Of a stretch of DNA of 64,000 nucleotides, positions 51,448-60,979 are shown one piece after another. Position numbers and translations under genes: made by a program. The DNA comes from Victivallaceae bacterium (GTDB lineage: Bacteria > Verrucomicrobiota > Lentisphaeria > Victivallales > Victivallaceae). Below the pieces are notes generated by a model, which saw only the letters and a list, made by a program, of their open reading frames with translations, did not search any database and was not told the DNA's origin. The stretch spans positions 108,771-172,770 of the forward strand of contig JAKSOF010000001.1 of assembly GCA_024405735.1 (NCBI GenBank), written 5' to 3'. Every line of letters starts with the position of its first letter. Within the stretch, counting starts at the first letter, position 1.

Positions 51448-53439
51448 TTATTTGATCCGCAACACCGTCGAACCGCGGGGTGCAAGCGTCAGTTTGCCGT
51501 CGACCGTGCGATCATTCCACAAATCGTAAGCGGCGGGGACGGGGAAAGTTTCCTCGTTTTCGCCGAAGTTGTAGAGAAAAAGATAACGCTCGTTTTCGCC
51601 TTCGCGGACGGCGCATTTGACGTTGGAAGGCAAATTTTCCAGTTGCGGCGCAATGCCGGCTTTGGTCAGCGCGTCGAAATAGAATTCCTGCAAAAATTCA
51701 TCCTCGAAGTTGGCGGCAAGATAATAGACGCTCCCCTGCCCGAGCGCGTGGCGCGTGACCGCCGGAGTTCCGGCGTAGAAATCCTCCTGATAGGTCGCGA
51801 GCACTTCGGCGCTGTGGTTGCGCAGCAATTCGGCGGCTTCCGTGATTTTGACGACTTTGCCGTTAAAGAGGGCGCTTTGGGTGCGAGTCGGCTCCATGCA
51901 GTCGTAATCGAGGACTTCGACGCCCGTAAGCGGCGTGAGATCGGCGGGACGGTAGCAGAGGGAATCTTCGTTGACATAGCCGAACATCTGCGTCACGATC
52001 AAAGTTCCGCCGTTGCGGACAAAGGCTTCCAGTTTTTCGCGGATGCCGGATTTTACCATAAAGAGCATCGGAGCGACGAGGACGCGGTAGGGTGAAAAAT
52101 CTCCGGTGCTCTCGACGACGCCGAGCGAGAAATTGCTTTCCCAGAGCGCCTTGTAGTGACGCAGGAAAAAGGGATGGACTTCCTTGAAATTGTGAGTATA
52201 ATCGCCCTTGTCGAGCGCCCAGGAATTGTCCCAGTCCCAGATCAAAGCGGCGTCGATTTTACGGGGAGAGCCGGCGATGCAGTCAAGTTTTGAAAGATGC
52301 GCGCCGTAGTCGGCGACCTGCTGAAAAGTAAGGTTGTCTTCGGAATTGTCGTGCCCGACGACGGCGCCGTGGAATTTCTCAAATCCGCCGCGGCTCTTGC
52401 GCCATTGGAAATACATCGTGCCGTCGGCACCGTGACCGATGGCGAGGAGCATCTCGCGCTGCAATTCGCCCGGACGGCGCAAATGCGCGTAGGGGCGGAA
52501 ATTCGGCACGCCGGGGGCGGATTCCATCATCACAAAGGGTTTCTGCTGCATCGAGTAATGCAAATCGTGCAACATCGAAAAACGCGCGCCGACTTTCTTT
52601 TCCTCGCCGAGATACCACATCGGGTAGCAGTCGTCGGCGATGAAATCGCATTCGGGGGCGAGCCGGAAATAGTCGATCTCGGTGTGAAGTCCCATCATAT
52701 TGGTCGTCACCGGTTTGCCGGAGTAACGGCGGATCACGCTCTTTTCAAAGGCGAGATAATCGCGTATCTGCTCGGCGTTGAAACGCTTCCAGTCGACCAC
52801 GATCGCCTCCATCGCGGGGTCGCGCGGATTGATCTCGTCAAAGGAGGTGTAACGGTGACTCCAGAAACCGCTCCAGATGCGGCGGTTCAATTCGTCGACG
52901 GTATGGTATTTCTTTTCCAGAAACTTGTAAAAACGCGCGAGACAGAGCGGGCAGAAACATTCGCCGCTCAATTCGTTGCTGATATGCCAGCCCAGCACCG
53001 CCGGATGGTTGCCGTAGCGTCTGGCAAGTTTCGCATCGATGATCTCCGTCTTTTGGCGCACCAACTCCGACGAAAAGCAGAGGTTGTGGCGCATCTGGTA
53101 TTCGTCGCGGCGACCGTCCGCCGTCACGCGGCGGCATTCCGGATACTTTTTCGCCATCCACGGGGGGCGCGCGCCAGTCGGCGTCGCCAGAAACACTTTT
53201 TTGCCGTGTTTCGCGCAGCGGTCGAGAATGTCGTCCAGCCAGTCAAAGGTGAATTTGCCCTCTTCCGGCTCCAGTTGCGTCCAGGAAAAGATCCCGACCG
53301 AAAAAACGCCGCAATGCGACAGCTCCATCAATCGGAAATCGTCGTCGATAATCTCCGGCGTATCGAGCCATTGATCGGGATTGTAATCTCCGCCGTGCAG
53401 AATATGCGGATAATCGGGAAAAAGAAGTTGTTTTTTCAT
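51448..53439 (-). CDS. beta-galactosidase, GH42 family
   Basis: The protein is 663 aa from the ATG at 53439 (AGGAAAGG upstream; the frame extends 12 codons further without support). The three GH42 domains are the barrel, a glutamine-amidotransferase-like trimerisation domain (about 390-590) and a small beta domain. The acid/base is E156 in WHISNELSGE and the nucleophile E306 in VMMESAPG. The zinc-type cysteines (C121 and the CFCPLC cluster at 161-166) are present. It is cytoplasmic and releases galactose from imported beta-galactosides. It has its own promoter at 53520-53548, so it can be expressed apart from the secreted-enzyme operon upstream. Confidence 0.93.
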   Translation of the reverse strand: MKKQLLFPDYPHILHGGDYNPDQWLDTPEIIDDDFRLMELSHCGVFSVGIFSWTQLEPEEGKFTFDWLDDILDRCAKHGKKVFLATPTGARPPWMAKKYPECRRVTADGRRDEYQMRHNLCFSSELVRQKTEIIDAKLARRYGNHPAVLGWHISNELSGECFCPLCLARFYKFLEKKYHTVDELNRRIWSGFWSHRYTSFDEINPRDPAMEAIVVDWKRFNAEQIRDYLAFEKSVIRRYSGKPVTTNMMGLHTEIDYFRLAPECDFIADDCYPMWYLGEEKKVGARFSMLHDLHYSMQQKPFVMMESAPGVPNFRPYAHLRRPGELQREMLLAIGHGADGTMYFQWRKSRGGFEKFHGAVVGHDNSEDNLTFQQVADYGAHLSKLDCIAGSPRKIDAALIWDWDNSWALDKGDYTHNFKEVHPFFLRHYKALWESNFSLGVVESTGDFSPYRVLVAPMLFMVKSGIREKLEAFVRNGGTLIVTQMFGYVNEDSLCYRPADLTPLTGVEVLDYDCMEPTRTQSALFNGKVVKITEAAELLRNHSAEVLATYQEDFYAGTPAVTRHALGQGSVYYLAANFEDEFLQEFYFDALTKAGIAPQLENLPSNVKCAVREGENERYLFLYNFGENEETFPVPAAYDLWNDRTVDGKLTLAPRGSTVLRIK

Positions 53440-53519
53440 TCTTTCGACCTTTCCTGTATGGCAAAAACAATACACGATGTTGCCCGATGCGTCATCGGAG
53501 TAACATCTTCACGGTGATT

Positions 53520-53548
53520 AAAATACATTTCGGGGAAAAGGATTTCAA
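53520..53548 (-). promoter_or_regulatory. promoter of the GH42 gene
   Basis: Minus strand: TTGAAA (53543-53548), 17-bp spacer, TATTTT (53520-53525). An 80-bp leader follows. Confidence 0.5.
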
Positions 53549-53577
53549 ATCAAACCGGGCGATTTCGACGTTTTTCG

Positions 53578-55752
53578 TCACTTCCGGAGCAATCCGGCGC
53601 GATCCAGCGTTTCGGCAGGATCGAAAAAACCGTGTTTCAGCAAAGCCGAATCCGGCTTCAAGTGGAAATCGCGGTTTCGGGCATCGACGAAACCGGGATC
53701 GGTGAAAACGGAATGGAGATCGTGTCCTTTTTTGCGCCATGCGGCAAGATCGTCCCGCACAATGGTTTCGGCGCCGGGGAGCGTCTTGTCGGCGCGCAGG
53801 AGTTTCACCGCGATCAAACTTGTATCGGCATTGTTTTTCAGATCAAAGTAGAGATTGCAGTCGCAGAAAAGATTTTTCGCCTCGAAATTTTCAAGATAAC
53901 TCGCGCGGAAAAAGGGTTTTCCGTCGGAAAGCAGCACATTGCGGTACAAATTGAAATCGTGCGTATAATTCAAGCCGGGGAAACGATACCCCCGCCGCAT
54001 TGACGCCTCGCACAAACTGATGCGCAGCAATTCCTCGCCGCAAAAGGCGAAAACATTGTCACGCACGGTATTTTCCCGTCCATAGTTCTGGTGAAAGGCG
54101 TTGCAATTGCAGTCGTAGCAGACGTTGCGCTCCCACGTTTGATTCGAGGAGCCGGCGTCGGCATAAAGTGCCCAACCTCCGTAGTAACGGCTGGAAACAT
54201 CGTGAACGAGGTTGTTGTAAACCCGCGTGCCGGGCTGGACTCCCATCAGATAAATACCGCCCATGTCGCTCAGGACTTTTTTGCCGATATTATAGATATG
54301 ATTGAAGCCGATGCGGTTTTCGCCGCCCGTCGCGGGAGCATAACCCCAGTTCCACCCGGCGGAGATCCCCGTGTAATAGAGATCGTGGATCAGATTATGT
54401 TCGACCAACGTGCCGCGGGCGAAACCGATCAGAATGCCGACCGCTTCAAAATCAAATTTTCCGCAGTCGTGGATATGGTTGTTGACGATCGTGATGTTTT
54501 CGGTCAGCAAGTGCGCGTCCTGCCGGGCGCGTTCAAAATTGACGCCGTTGACGACAATGCCCCCTGCCCCCATATCGAAAATGCGGCAGTCGCGGACCTC
54601 AAAATCGCTGACGCCCGCGAGCGCGCCGATCGCGTAAAAGTTGCTGTTGCGCACTTCACAATTGACGACCCGGCAATGTTCGGCGTTTTGGAAACTGATG
54701 ACGCCGGGGGCAAACGCCGCCGCCTGCGTCGGTTTGCGGAAACGGAAGAATTCATTGTGCAACACGGGGAGTTTTTCCGCACCGGGGAAACGATAAACGT
54801 TTTCAAGTTCGCATCTTCCCGCGCCGCCGTGACAAAAAGTAATGCCGTCGATCGTGACGTCGATGATTTTTTGACCGTTTTTTTCATCGCCCGCCGCGAG
54901 CAAAAGCAAGGAGTTGACGGGCACACTTGCCGTAATGTTTTCCGCCGTTTCGCCGTCACGGGGGATGTAGTAAACTTCCATTTTTCCATTGTCGAAATAG
55001 TATTCGCCTTTTTCGGTCAGCGTTTCGCGGACGTTGCGCCAGACGGCGCACGTCTGAGAGGGGTGCGCCCGGCTACGCATCGGTTTGGAGAATACGACTT
55101 TTCTTTCGGAGGGGATCACCTGCCGGATGGGCAAATGGACCGACCCCCATGCGGAAAGCAAAAAAAGGTCGATCCCGGAAAGATTGTACCACGCGGGGTT
55201 GAAATCGCCGTCAAAATAAACGTAACCGTCTTTGTACGAGTCCTCATTTTGTGTTTTTGAAAGAGCAAGAGAAAGCATTTTTTCCGGATGCTGCATCTCG
55301 ATCAGCGATTTCGGCACACGTGCGACTTCAGCGCGGCGTCCGTTGACGTAAAATTGATCAAGAAACCCTTGCACGACAGCATCTTGCGGCACGTCGAAAA
55401 CCAGAGCATCACGACCGTTTATTTGACGCATCCCCTTGCAAAACAATTGTTTGCCGCCATCGAAAACAACGCTTGCCCCCGGCGCGGCACAGAGCGTGAG
55501 ATGACTCAAATCAGGAGAGAGATAAATCGTTTCAGACAAAGGATATATGCCGGAATCAAAGAGGATTTTGATCGGTTCGCCGGGGTGTCCGGCGCGATAG
55601 CGTTTTGCCGCATTCAGCGCATCGGCGACCGAAGTCGCAACGGCTTGAGAATTTCCGGCGTTTTTCCCCGGCATTGCGACCCGGAATTCCGCCGCGCTCC
55701 AAGCGAGGGAAATCATCAGCAATACGCCGACGGAAATCGTCTTTTTCATCAT
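53578..55752 (-). CDS. secreted right-handed beta-helix protein (GH141-like or related polysaccharide-active)
   Basis: The 724-aa protein has a Sec signal (about 1-20). The front (KILFDSGIYPLSETIYLSPDLSHLTLCAAPGASVVFDGGK) is the typical entry of beta-helix glycan enzymes. Residues about 330-600 are a run of beta-helix coils (VNCEVRNSNFYAIGALAGVSDFEVRDCRIFDMGAGGIVV and later NHI, NLIHDL, NHIYNIG repeats). This pattern fits GH141-type and inverting sulfatase/lyase-like helices; the reaction cannot be fixed by eye. AGGAG lies 5 bp before ATGATG at 55752. It is the last gene of the operon GH5-like, 1063-aa, beta-helix, with a 100-bp gap containing a hairpin (55808-55827). Confidence 0.75.
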   Translation of the reverse strand: MMKKTISVGVLLMISLAWSAAEFRVAMPGKNAGNSQAVATSVADALNAAKRYRAGHPGEPIKILFDSGIYPLSETIYLSPDLSHLTLCAAPGASVVFDGGKQLFCKGMRQINGRDALVFDVPQDAVVQGFLDQFYVNGRRAEVARVPKSLIEMQHPEKMLSLALSKTQNEDSYKDGYVYFDGDFNPAWYNLSGIDLFLLSAWGSVHLPIRQVIPSERKVVFSKPMRSRAHPSQTCAVWRNVRETLTEKGEYYFDNGKMEVYYIPRDGETAENITASVPVNSLLLLAAGDEKNGQKIIDVTIDGITFCHGGAGRCELENVYRFPGAEKLPVLHNEFFRFRKPTQAAAFAPGVISFQNAEHCRVVNCEVRNSNFYAIGALAGVSDFEVRDCRIFDMGAGGIVVNGVNFERARQDAHLLTENITIVNNHIHDCGKFDFEAVGILIGFARGTLVEHNLIHDLYYTGISAGWNWGYAPATGGENRIGFNHIYNIGKKVLSDMGGIYLMGVQPGTRVYNNLVHDVSSRYYGGWALYADAGSSNQTWERNVCYDCNCNAFHQNYGRENTVRDNVFAFCGEELLRISLCEASMRRGYRFPGLNYTHDFNLYRNVLLSDGKPFFRASYLENFEAKNLFCDCNLYFDLKNNADTSLIAVKLLRADKTLPGAETIVRDDLAAWRKKGHDLHSVFTDPGFVDARNRDFHLKPDSALLKHGFFDPAETLDRAGLLRK

Positions 55753-55807
55753 AGTTGCTCCTGATTTGTTTGGTCAATGCGTAATTGCGTTTACGCTGTC
55801 GGGACGT

Positions 55808-55827
55808 CAGGGAGCCGGAGCTCCCTG
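55808..55827. other. perfect 8-bp hairpin with tetraloop between two secreted-enzyme genes
   Basis: CAGGGAGC (55808-55815), loop CGGA, GCTCCCTG (55820-55827). No T-run; it may be an mRNA processing or stability element between the 1063-aa gene and the beta-helix gene. Confidence 0.6.
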
Positions 55828-55852
55828 TACGGCACTTGCGACGAAAGATTTT

Positions 55853-58800
55853 TCACTTTTTCCTGAAAACGACAATGGTTTCCGCTTCGACCGAAGCCGG
55901 CATTTTTCCATTCAGCACAACCTTTTTACCGTTACAAACGAGATAGTCGGCGACGAAGCCCGCGGGAAGTTCCGCTTTGAGTTCCTTGACGCCGTCCCAG
56001 AAAAAGAGCGCGCCGCCTTTGTCGCTGATCCACGATGTCCCGCATGGCGTTTCACGGATGAAAGGCATCCCGAAAGCCAGCGTTTCGTTGATCGCGGGGA
56101 CAAAGGCGACCGCCGATGCCAGTTTCGCCTTTCTGCCGATCCCCGTTTCAAAATCCAACGCCAGCGCGTCGAGTTCCATCGGCCAGAAAATATCGTACAT
56201 CGCCAGACGGAAAAAGGGACAGCGGAAACCGCCCCAGTGGATCTGGGCGCCGATCATCGCGAATTCATTGCCGACGGGCTCGTTATAGATGTTTTCGCGG
56301 AAAATGTAACCGTCGATCACACAGGGATTCTGCCCCTCGGTGACGACCCAGCCGCCGTTTTTGAAGTAGTGACGGAAAATTTCCATCTGACTCCAGAAAT
56401 TGACGCGGCTTTCCGGCGTGCCGAAATTGACACAATGCGACGCCGTACCGCCCATATCGTACCAGACCGTTTTGACGCCCTGCGCCATGATGTTGTCGAC
56501 GACGCCGAGGTGCCATTTCATGAATTCGGGGTGATTCATGTCCGCCGTGTAGAAGTGCCCGAAATAGGTCGCGAGTTTGCCGTTTTCGTCTTTGTGATAC
56601 CACTCGGGGTGCTCTTTTACCGTCGGTGTCACGTCAGGCGAATGACAGCAGGGGAACCATGGATAGCCCGCGAGATCGCGCTCCTTGCACATCTGCATCA
56701 TGGAGAGTTTTCCCTGAAAACCCTCCATCGGTGTGGGGCAGTAGGGCAAAAAGTGGAGATCAAAACCGTGATCCCGCGCGAAATCCATGATTTTGGCGAT
56801 CTGCAGACGCGTACAGGTGTTGGAGTGCGCGCTGCAAGGTTTTGCCGCGGTTTCGGGGAAATTCACCTTTTGCCGCAGATTTTTGCGCATATACTGATAC
56901 ATCGCGATCCAGTCGTTGGTCGTGTTGTATTTGGCGTCGGTCACCATCTGCCAGAAAAGCGGAGTCTGTTGCGGCGCCTTGACGCGGCCGAATTCAAAAT
57001 TGATCCTGCCGGTCGCGTAATCGTTGCCCTTTTTGACCGTGTAACCGAGCCCCGTCGGCGCGGGTGCGTCGACGAATTCCGCAAAGACGGCATCGCTGCC
57101 CTCGATCCAGCTGAAAGGCTGACCGTCGGAGAAAAATCCCCAGTTTCTCGTATTGTTGTCGATCTTGCCGGAGAAATCGAAATCCTTGTACCCGCGCGGC
57201 GGCTGATAGCAGGTGAAGCGGCGGAAATTTTTATTTCCGACATCGACTTTTTGCACGAGACTGATCGACGCGAGCAAGTGCGACGGCATTTTTGTCAGCG
57301 TGACTTGCTGACCGAAACCCGTGAATTTGCGGCCGTCGATATCCATTTCGCCCGTAACAAAAGTCCAATCGTAACTACTTCCGTCATCGGCATTTACGGT
57401 GATCATCGCCTGATTGCCGCCCGCGATGCCGGCGATCGTCCAGACCGCCTTGGAGGCTTTTACCTCGCGTTTGACATCGACCCCCTCGGCGGTTTCCATC
57501 GAATCGACCTTGTCCGCCTTGGCGGGGTAACCGACTTTGGGAAGTTCAAGATCGCGCACGTACGGCTTTTTCGCCCCGGGATAATAGAGCGAAACCGATT
57601 TTTTGTCATTGGCAACGACGATTTTCGCGCCGTTGCTGAAAAGCAATTCGTTGCCGTTGACGGTAACGGTCGTCGCCGTTTTGCCGAGATTGAATTCGGG
57701 GATCGCGACGGCGATGTCGGCTTTTTCGATCGTCTTGGGCTGAAATCCCTTGTCCGCGAGAACCTTTTTCAAGCGTCTCTGCGCATCGACTTTGGCATCG
57801 GGATAAGCGGTTTCCGCGATCGCGGCGCAGAGCGTCGGAGTGTACGCCCAATTGAAAAGCTGTTGCGCTTTTTGTAACCTTTCAAACTGCGCATTCCAGA
57901 AAACGACCTTGCCTTTGCCGAACGGCATTTCGGCGATGTAGGGGGAAACCGGACTGCCCGTACCGTCGACGATATAGGAAAGGACGCGGCTTCCTTTTTT
58001 GGCTTGACAACTGCGGAAAACGGTGTAGATCTCCCATTTTTCCGGCAACAGCGAAAACTGCTGATCCGCCGGACGCAGGGCGAAAACGTTGTCGAGGGAA
58101 ACCTCCTCCATCGTATCCGCGACCGGGAGTTTTTCCACCGGCAACAGGTGGTTGAGTTTTTCCGGCACGTTGACGGTAAAGACGACGCAACCGCCGTTTT
58201 CGATATAGTTTTGCAACGTCGCGATGCGTTCGGCGGTGAAGAGTTTTTCCTGTCCGGCCGTCGGCATCGAATCAAAGACGATGATTTTGTATTTCGCCAG
58301 ATTTTTGAATTCCGGCGTGATCCCGTCAAGCGGAGTCGGCTCCACGGGGTCGGTCGGGGTGATCTTGATGCTCGCGCCGCTGCAACCGTCAAGGTAAACG
58401 CCGTTGAGCAGCGTCACACGGTAGCCCGCCTGGGCGAAGTCGCCGCTGTGCTGATTGGCGACCCACGGTCTGCCGCCGGAAAGAAGCAGCATATCGGGAC
58501 CGTCCCCCTTGGGTTGCGGTCTGCCGAAAATGCCTTCCAATTGACGCGCGGAGGGTTTGCGGTCTTTGTTGACGACGGGCGCGGGAGCCTTGGAGCAGTC
58601 GAAATTCCGGTCGGTCGAAAAGAGAATGCGGTCGACGCGCGCGATCTCGACATTGGCGGTCATCTTGATCGAATTGTTCTTTTCATTCAAATGGACTTTG
58701 TATTTGAAAGGCACCCAGTGCCAGCCGGGCTTGCCGCCGTCGGGGATCTTTTCGTCGCCCGCCCTGCCCATTTTCAAGCCGTTGACGGTGAAATTGGTAT

Positions 58801-59044
58801 AACGCCAGCCGCCGCCGTGGGTCATCACCCGGACAAAGACGTAATAATCACCCGGCGTCGCGTCAAAAGTGGTCGTGGCGACGCTTTTTGCCTTGCCGCC
58901 CATCATCGCGGTCGCGCCGCCGTAATCGACGACCTGCCAGTCGCCCGGAGTCTTGAAGTTTTCCGCCTCGACGACGATCTCGGCGGCATTCAACGCGAAC
59001 GCCGCGGCGACGGCGGGAAATGCCAGCAAAAATCGCTTTTTCAT
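55853..59044 (-). CDS. large secreted multidomain glycan-active protein, family not assigned
   Basis: The 1063-aa protein has a Sec signal (about 1-20). An N-terminal CBM/jelly-roll domain is about 22-140 (IVVEAENFKTPGDWQVVDYGG, DYYVFVRVMTHGGGWRYTNFTVNGL). Next is a ThuA/GATase1-like alpha-beta domain, about 175-420 (DMLLLSGGRPWVANQHSGDFAQAGYRV, IIVFDSMPTAGQEKL, LQNYIENGGCVVF). A beta-sandwich (about 470-650) resembles the front domain of GH36/GH97-type enzymes. A TIM barrel is about 700-990, with HFLPYCPTPMEGF, HSPDVTP, WYDMGG and VVTEGQNP as candidate catalytic strands. It is strongly predicted to act on an extracellular glycan, but specificity is unknown. AAAGGAG precedes the start. Confidence 0.6.
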   Translation of the reverse strand: MKKRFLLAFPAVAAAFALNAAEIVVEAENFKTPGDWQVVDYGGATAMMGGKAKSVATTTFDATPGDYYVFVRVMTHGGGWRYTNFTVNGLKMGRAGDEKIPDGGKPGWHWVPFKYKVHLNEKNNSIKMTANVEIARVDRILFSTDRNFDCSKAPAPVVNKDRKPSARQLEGIFGRPQPKGDGPDMLLLSGGRPWVANQHSGDFAQAGYRVTLLNGVYLDGCSGASIKITPTDPVEPTPLDGITPEFKNLAKYKIIVFDSMPTAGQEKLFTAERIATLQNYIENGGCVVFTVNVPEKLNHLLPVEKLPVADTMEEVSLDNVFALRPADQQFSLLPEKWEIYTVFRSCQAKKGSRVLSYIVDGTGSPVSPYIAEMPFGKGKVVFWNAQFERLQKAQQLFNWAYTPTLCAAIAETAYPDAKVDAQRRLKKVLADKGFQPKTIEKADIAVAIPEFNLGKTATTVTVNGNELLFSNGAKIVVANDKKSVSLYYPGAKKPYVRDLELPKVGYPAKADKVDSMETAEGVDVKREVKASKAVWTIAGIAGGNQAMITVNADDGSSYDWTFVTGEMDIDGRKFTGFGQQVTLTKMPSHLLASISLVQKVDVGNKNFRRFTCYQPPRGYKDFDFSGKIDNNTRNWGFFSDGQPFSWIEGSDAVFAEFVDAPAPTGLGYTVKKGNDYATGRINFEFGRVKAPQQTPLFWQMVTDAKYNTTNDWIAMYQYMRKNLRQKVNFPETAAKPCSAHSNTCTRLQIAKIMDFARDHGFDLHFLPYCPTPMEGFQGKLSMMQMCKERDLAGYPWFPCCHSPDVTPTVKEHPEWYHKDENGKLATYFGHFYTADMNHPEFMKWHLGVVDNIMAQGVKTVWYDMGGTASHCVNFGTPESRVNFWSQMEIFRHYFKNGGWVVTEGQNPCVIDGYIFRENIYNEPVGNEFAMIGAQIHWGGFRCPFFRLAMYDIFWPMELDALALDFETGIGRKAKLASAVAFVPAINETLAFGMPFIRETPCGTSWISDKGGALFFWDGVKELKAELPAGFVADYLVCNGKKVVLNGKMPASVEAETIVVFRKK

Positions 59045-59080
59045 ACTCGGCTCTCCTTTCCTGCGCTCAGCACTTAAAAC

Positions 59081-60886
59081 TTATTCCACATTAAGAATAT
59101 AACTTCCCGGAACGATCACAACGCCGTTCTCTTTGACCTCAACGGCTTTGCCCTCGCTGTCGGTACAGGACCGGAGCGTCAACGCTTTCAACCGGAAGTT
59201 GATCCGCTGATTGCGCAGTTGCGAAACCGGCGGTTCTTTCTGACAATTCACATAACGATTCGCCATATAACGGTACGTGCGTCCCCGGGTGGGGTCGGCG
59301 AGAAGTTTGTGTTCGGGAAAAATGTCGAGTTTCCATTGATTTTCGCCGATTTTTTCCAAGAAGTATGCGCCGTTTCCGTCGGATTCGGCGAAACGCGATG
59401 AAAAACGTCCGGCAACGCGCCGGAGCGTTTTCATTTCCGGCAGTTCCCAGTCATTGGCGACCGTATATCCGAAAAAGTCGTTTGTTTTGAGAAGCACGCG
59501 ATCGCCCTTATGCTCGATTTCCCAGTTGTCGCCGCCCCACTTGCCCGGGAGCATTTCCAGTTTCATCCCGGGACCGAAACGGCGGAAAATCTCGCCGCCG
59601 ATCGCGAAGCCCAACGCCTTGGCAGGGGTGTGCGCGATATTCATAAAGTGAACCAGCCACCCCGGATTCCACGCCGCCACGTCGTAAGGCGTATAGGTAA
59701 AATGATTGGCGATCTGGATGTGGTGCCGCGCATACTGCGCCGCAATGGCGGCGATCGGGTAGCCGACCGTCGTGCCGACGGCGTCGAACTCGTAGATCAC
59801 CAGCGGTTGCTTCCCCGCGGGGAAACGATCCAGACGGTCGAAGTAGTGCCGCACGTGCGGCAGAAATTCCAGTCCGTCGTTGTTGACGGCGTCGAAAACG
59901 CCTTCCGGACAGTAGGTCGGCGCGGACGCCACATCGACTTTGGCGCGGTCAAACGCTTCCTGCAGATCGGCGGGCATGACCCCGTTGTAACTGCAAAACT
60001 GCGTATTCAATATATTCCGTCCGAAATTCCGGTCCACGACCTTGCGCAGCGTCGTGAAGTAGTTATCCATGACCTGCGCACTGAACTCCTTGAAACAGCG
60101 GCTGTCGTCGATGTCCGCCGGAGTTTTGGCGCGGAATTTTTTCCACAAATCAATGAATTTCTGCCGTTCCGCGCCGTGCGAGAAAGAGGCATTTGTCTGG
60201 TTGATGACGAGATCGGGCGGTTCGGGGAAAGTAAAATCCCAGCGGGGATAGATCGGCTCGTTGCAAAGTTCCACGGCGACGATGTTGCGGTATTGGCAAA
60301 GCGGCTTGCCGGAATAGCGGTTTTTATGCTGAAAAAGTCCTTCCATATAACGCACCTGCGCGTCGATCGCGTCCTGATCCCAGATCATCGCGTCGATCGA
60401 GTGGAAATTCGTAAAACCGAATGCCCTTTGCGAACTTACGTGCCAGTAACTGTACTGCTCGTCCTGAACTTTCATATTGGCGATCGTATTCCACCAGGTG
60501 ATGGGGGAAATCATCAAAAAGATCCCCTCTTTTTCGCATCGGTCGACGAGGTAGTCGAAAACTTCAAGATTGCGGTTTTCCACCAGATTGCCGACGGGGT
60601 CGGTGATCTCGCGCTCGTACAAGTGCATACGGATCATATTGACGCCGAGCAATTTAAAATGCGCGAGATCGCGGTCGATCGCCTGCTCGTGCAAAACGCC
60701 GAGTTCCTCCATGTTGAAAAAGTTGTGATTAAAGGGCGCATAGTAATTGACGCCCCACAACCGCACCTCGCGGTTTTCCGCATCGAGGATCGTCCGTTTC
60801 TCAACGTGAAACGGCGTTTTGTACGGAGCATCGGCAAACAGCGCCGTCGCGACCAGCAAAAAAAGAGTTGACAGCCAATATTTCAT
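59081..60886 (-). CDS. secreted GH5-like glycoside hydrolase
   Basis: The 601-aa protein has a Sec signal (MKYWLSTLFLLVATALFA). The (beta/alpha)8 barrel starts VRLWGVNYYAPFNHNF and has LLGVNMIRMHLYERE. The acid/base is E210 in VELCNEP and the nucleophile E366 in VIYEFD, the clan GH-A pattern of GH5 and neighbours. A C-terminal beta-sandwich follows (about 445-600). The substrate could be a beta-mannan, cellulose or another beta-glycan. The AAAGGAGGGT ribosome site is strong. It is the first gene of the secreted-enzyme operon; the next gene follows after 36 bp. Its own promoter could not be read. Confidence 0.75.
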   Translation of the reverse strand: MKYWLSTLFLLVATALFADAPYKTPFHVEKRTILDAENREVRLWGVNYYAPFNHNFFNMEELGVLHEQAIDRDLAHFKLLGVNMIRMHLYEREITDPVGNLVENRNLEVFDYLVDRCEKEGIFLMISPITWWNTIANMKVQDEQYSYWHVSSQRAFGFTNFHSIDAMIWDQDAIDAQVRYMEGLFQHKNRYSGKPLCQYRNIVAVELCNEPIYPRWDFTFPEPPDLVINQTNASFSHGAERQKFIDLWKKFRAKTPADIDDSRCFKEFSAQVMDNYFTTLRKVVDRNFGRNILNTQFCSYNGVMPADLQEAFDRAKVDVASAPTYCPEGVFDAVNNDGLEFLPHVRHYFDRLDRFPAGKQPLVIYEFDAVGTTVGYPIAAIAAQYARHHIQIANHFTYTPYDVAAWNPGWLVHFMNIAHTPAKALGFAIGGEIFRRFGPGMKLEMLPGKWGGDNWEIEHKGDRVLLKTNDFFGYTVANDWELPEMKTLRRVAGRFSSRFAESDGNGAYFLEKIGENQWKLDIFPEHKLLADPTRGRTYRYMANRYVNCQKEPPVSQLRNQRINFRLKALTLRSCTDSEGKAVEVKENGVVIVPGSYILNVE

Positions 60887-60979
60887 TTTTACCCTCCTTT
60901 AAAGATTGCATAATGCATTGTTTCAAAATTCAGTGTGCTGAAATCACAGCCGTTTGTTTTCTTTTGAGATTTGGCATCA

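Noticed and set aside
51311..51529. 72-codon plus-strand frame inside the repeat-rich element
   Set aside because: It crosses the hairpin and the end of the GH42 gene; composition follows the repeats, and there is no start signal.
55766..57877. 703-codon plus-strand frame opposite the 1063-aa gene
   Set aside because: Antisense shadow with low-complexity composition; the minus-strand protein has a signal peptide, a ribosome site and readable domains.
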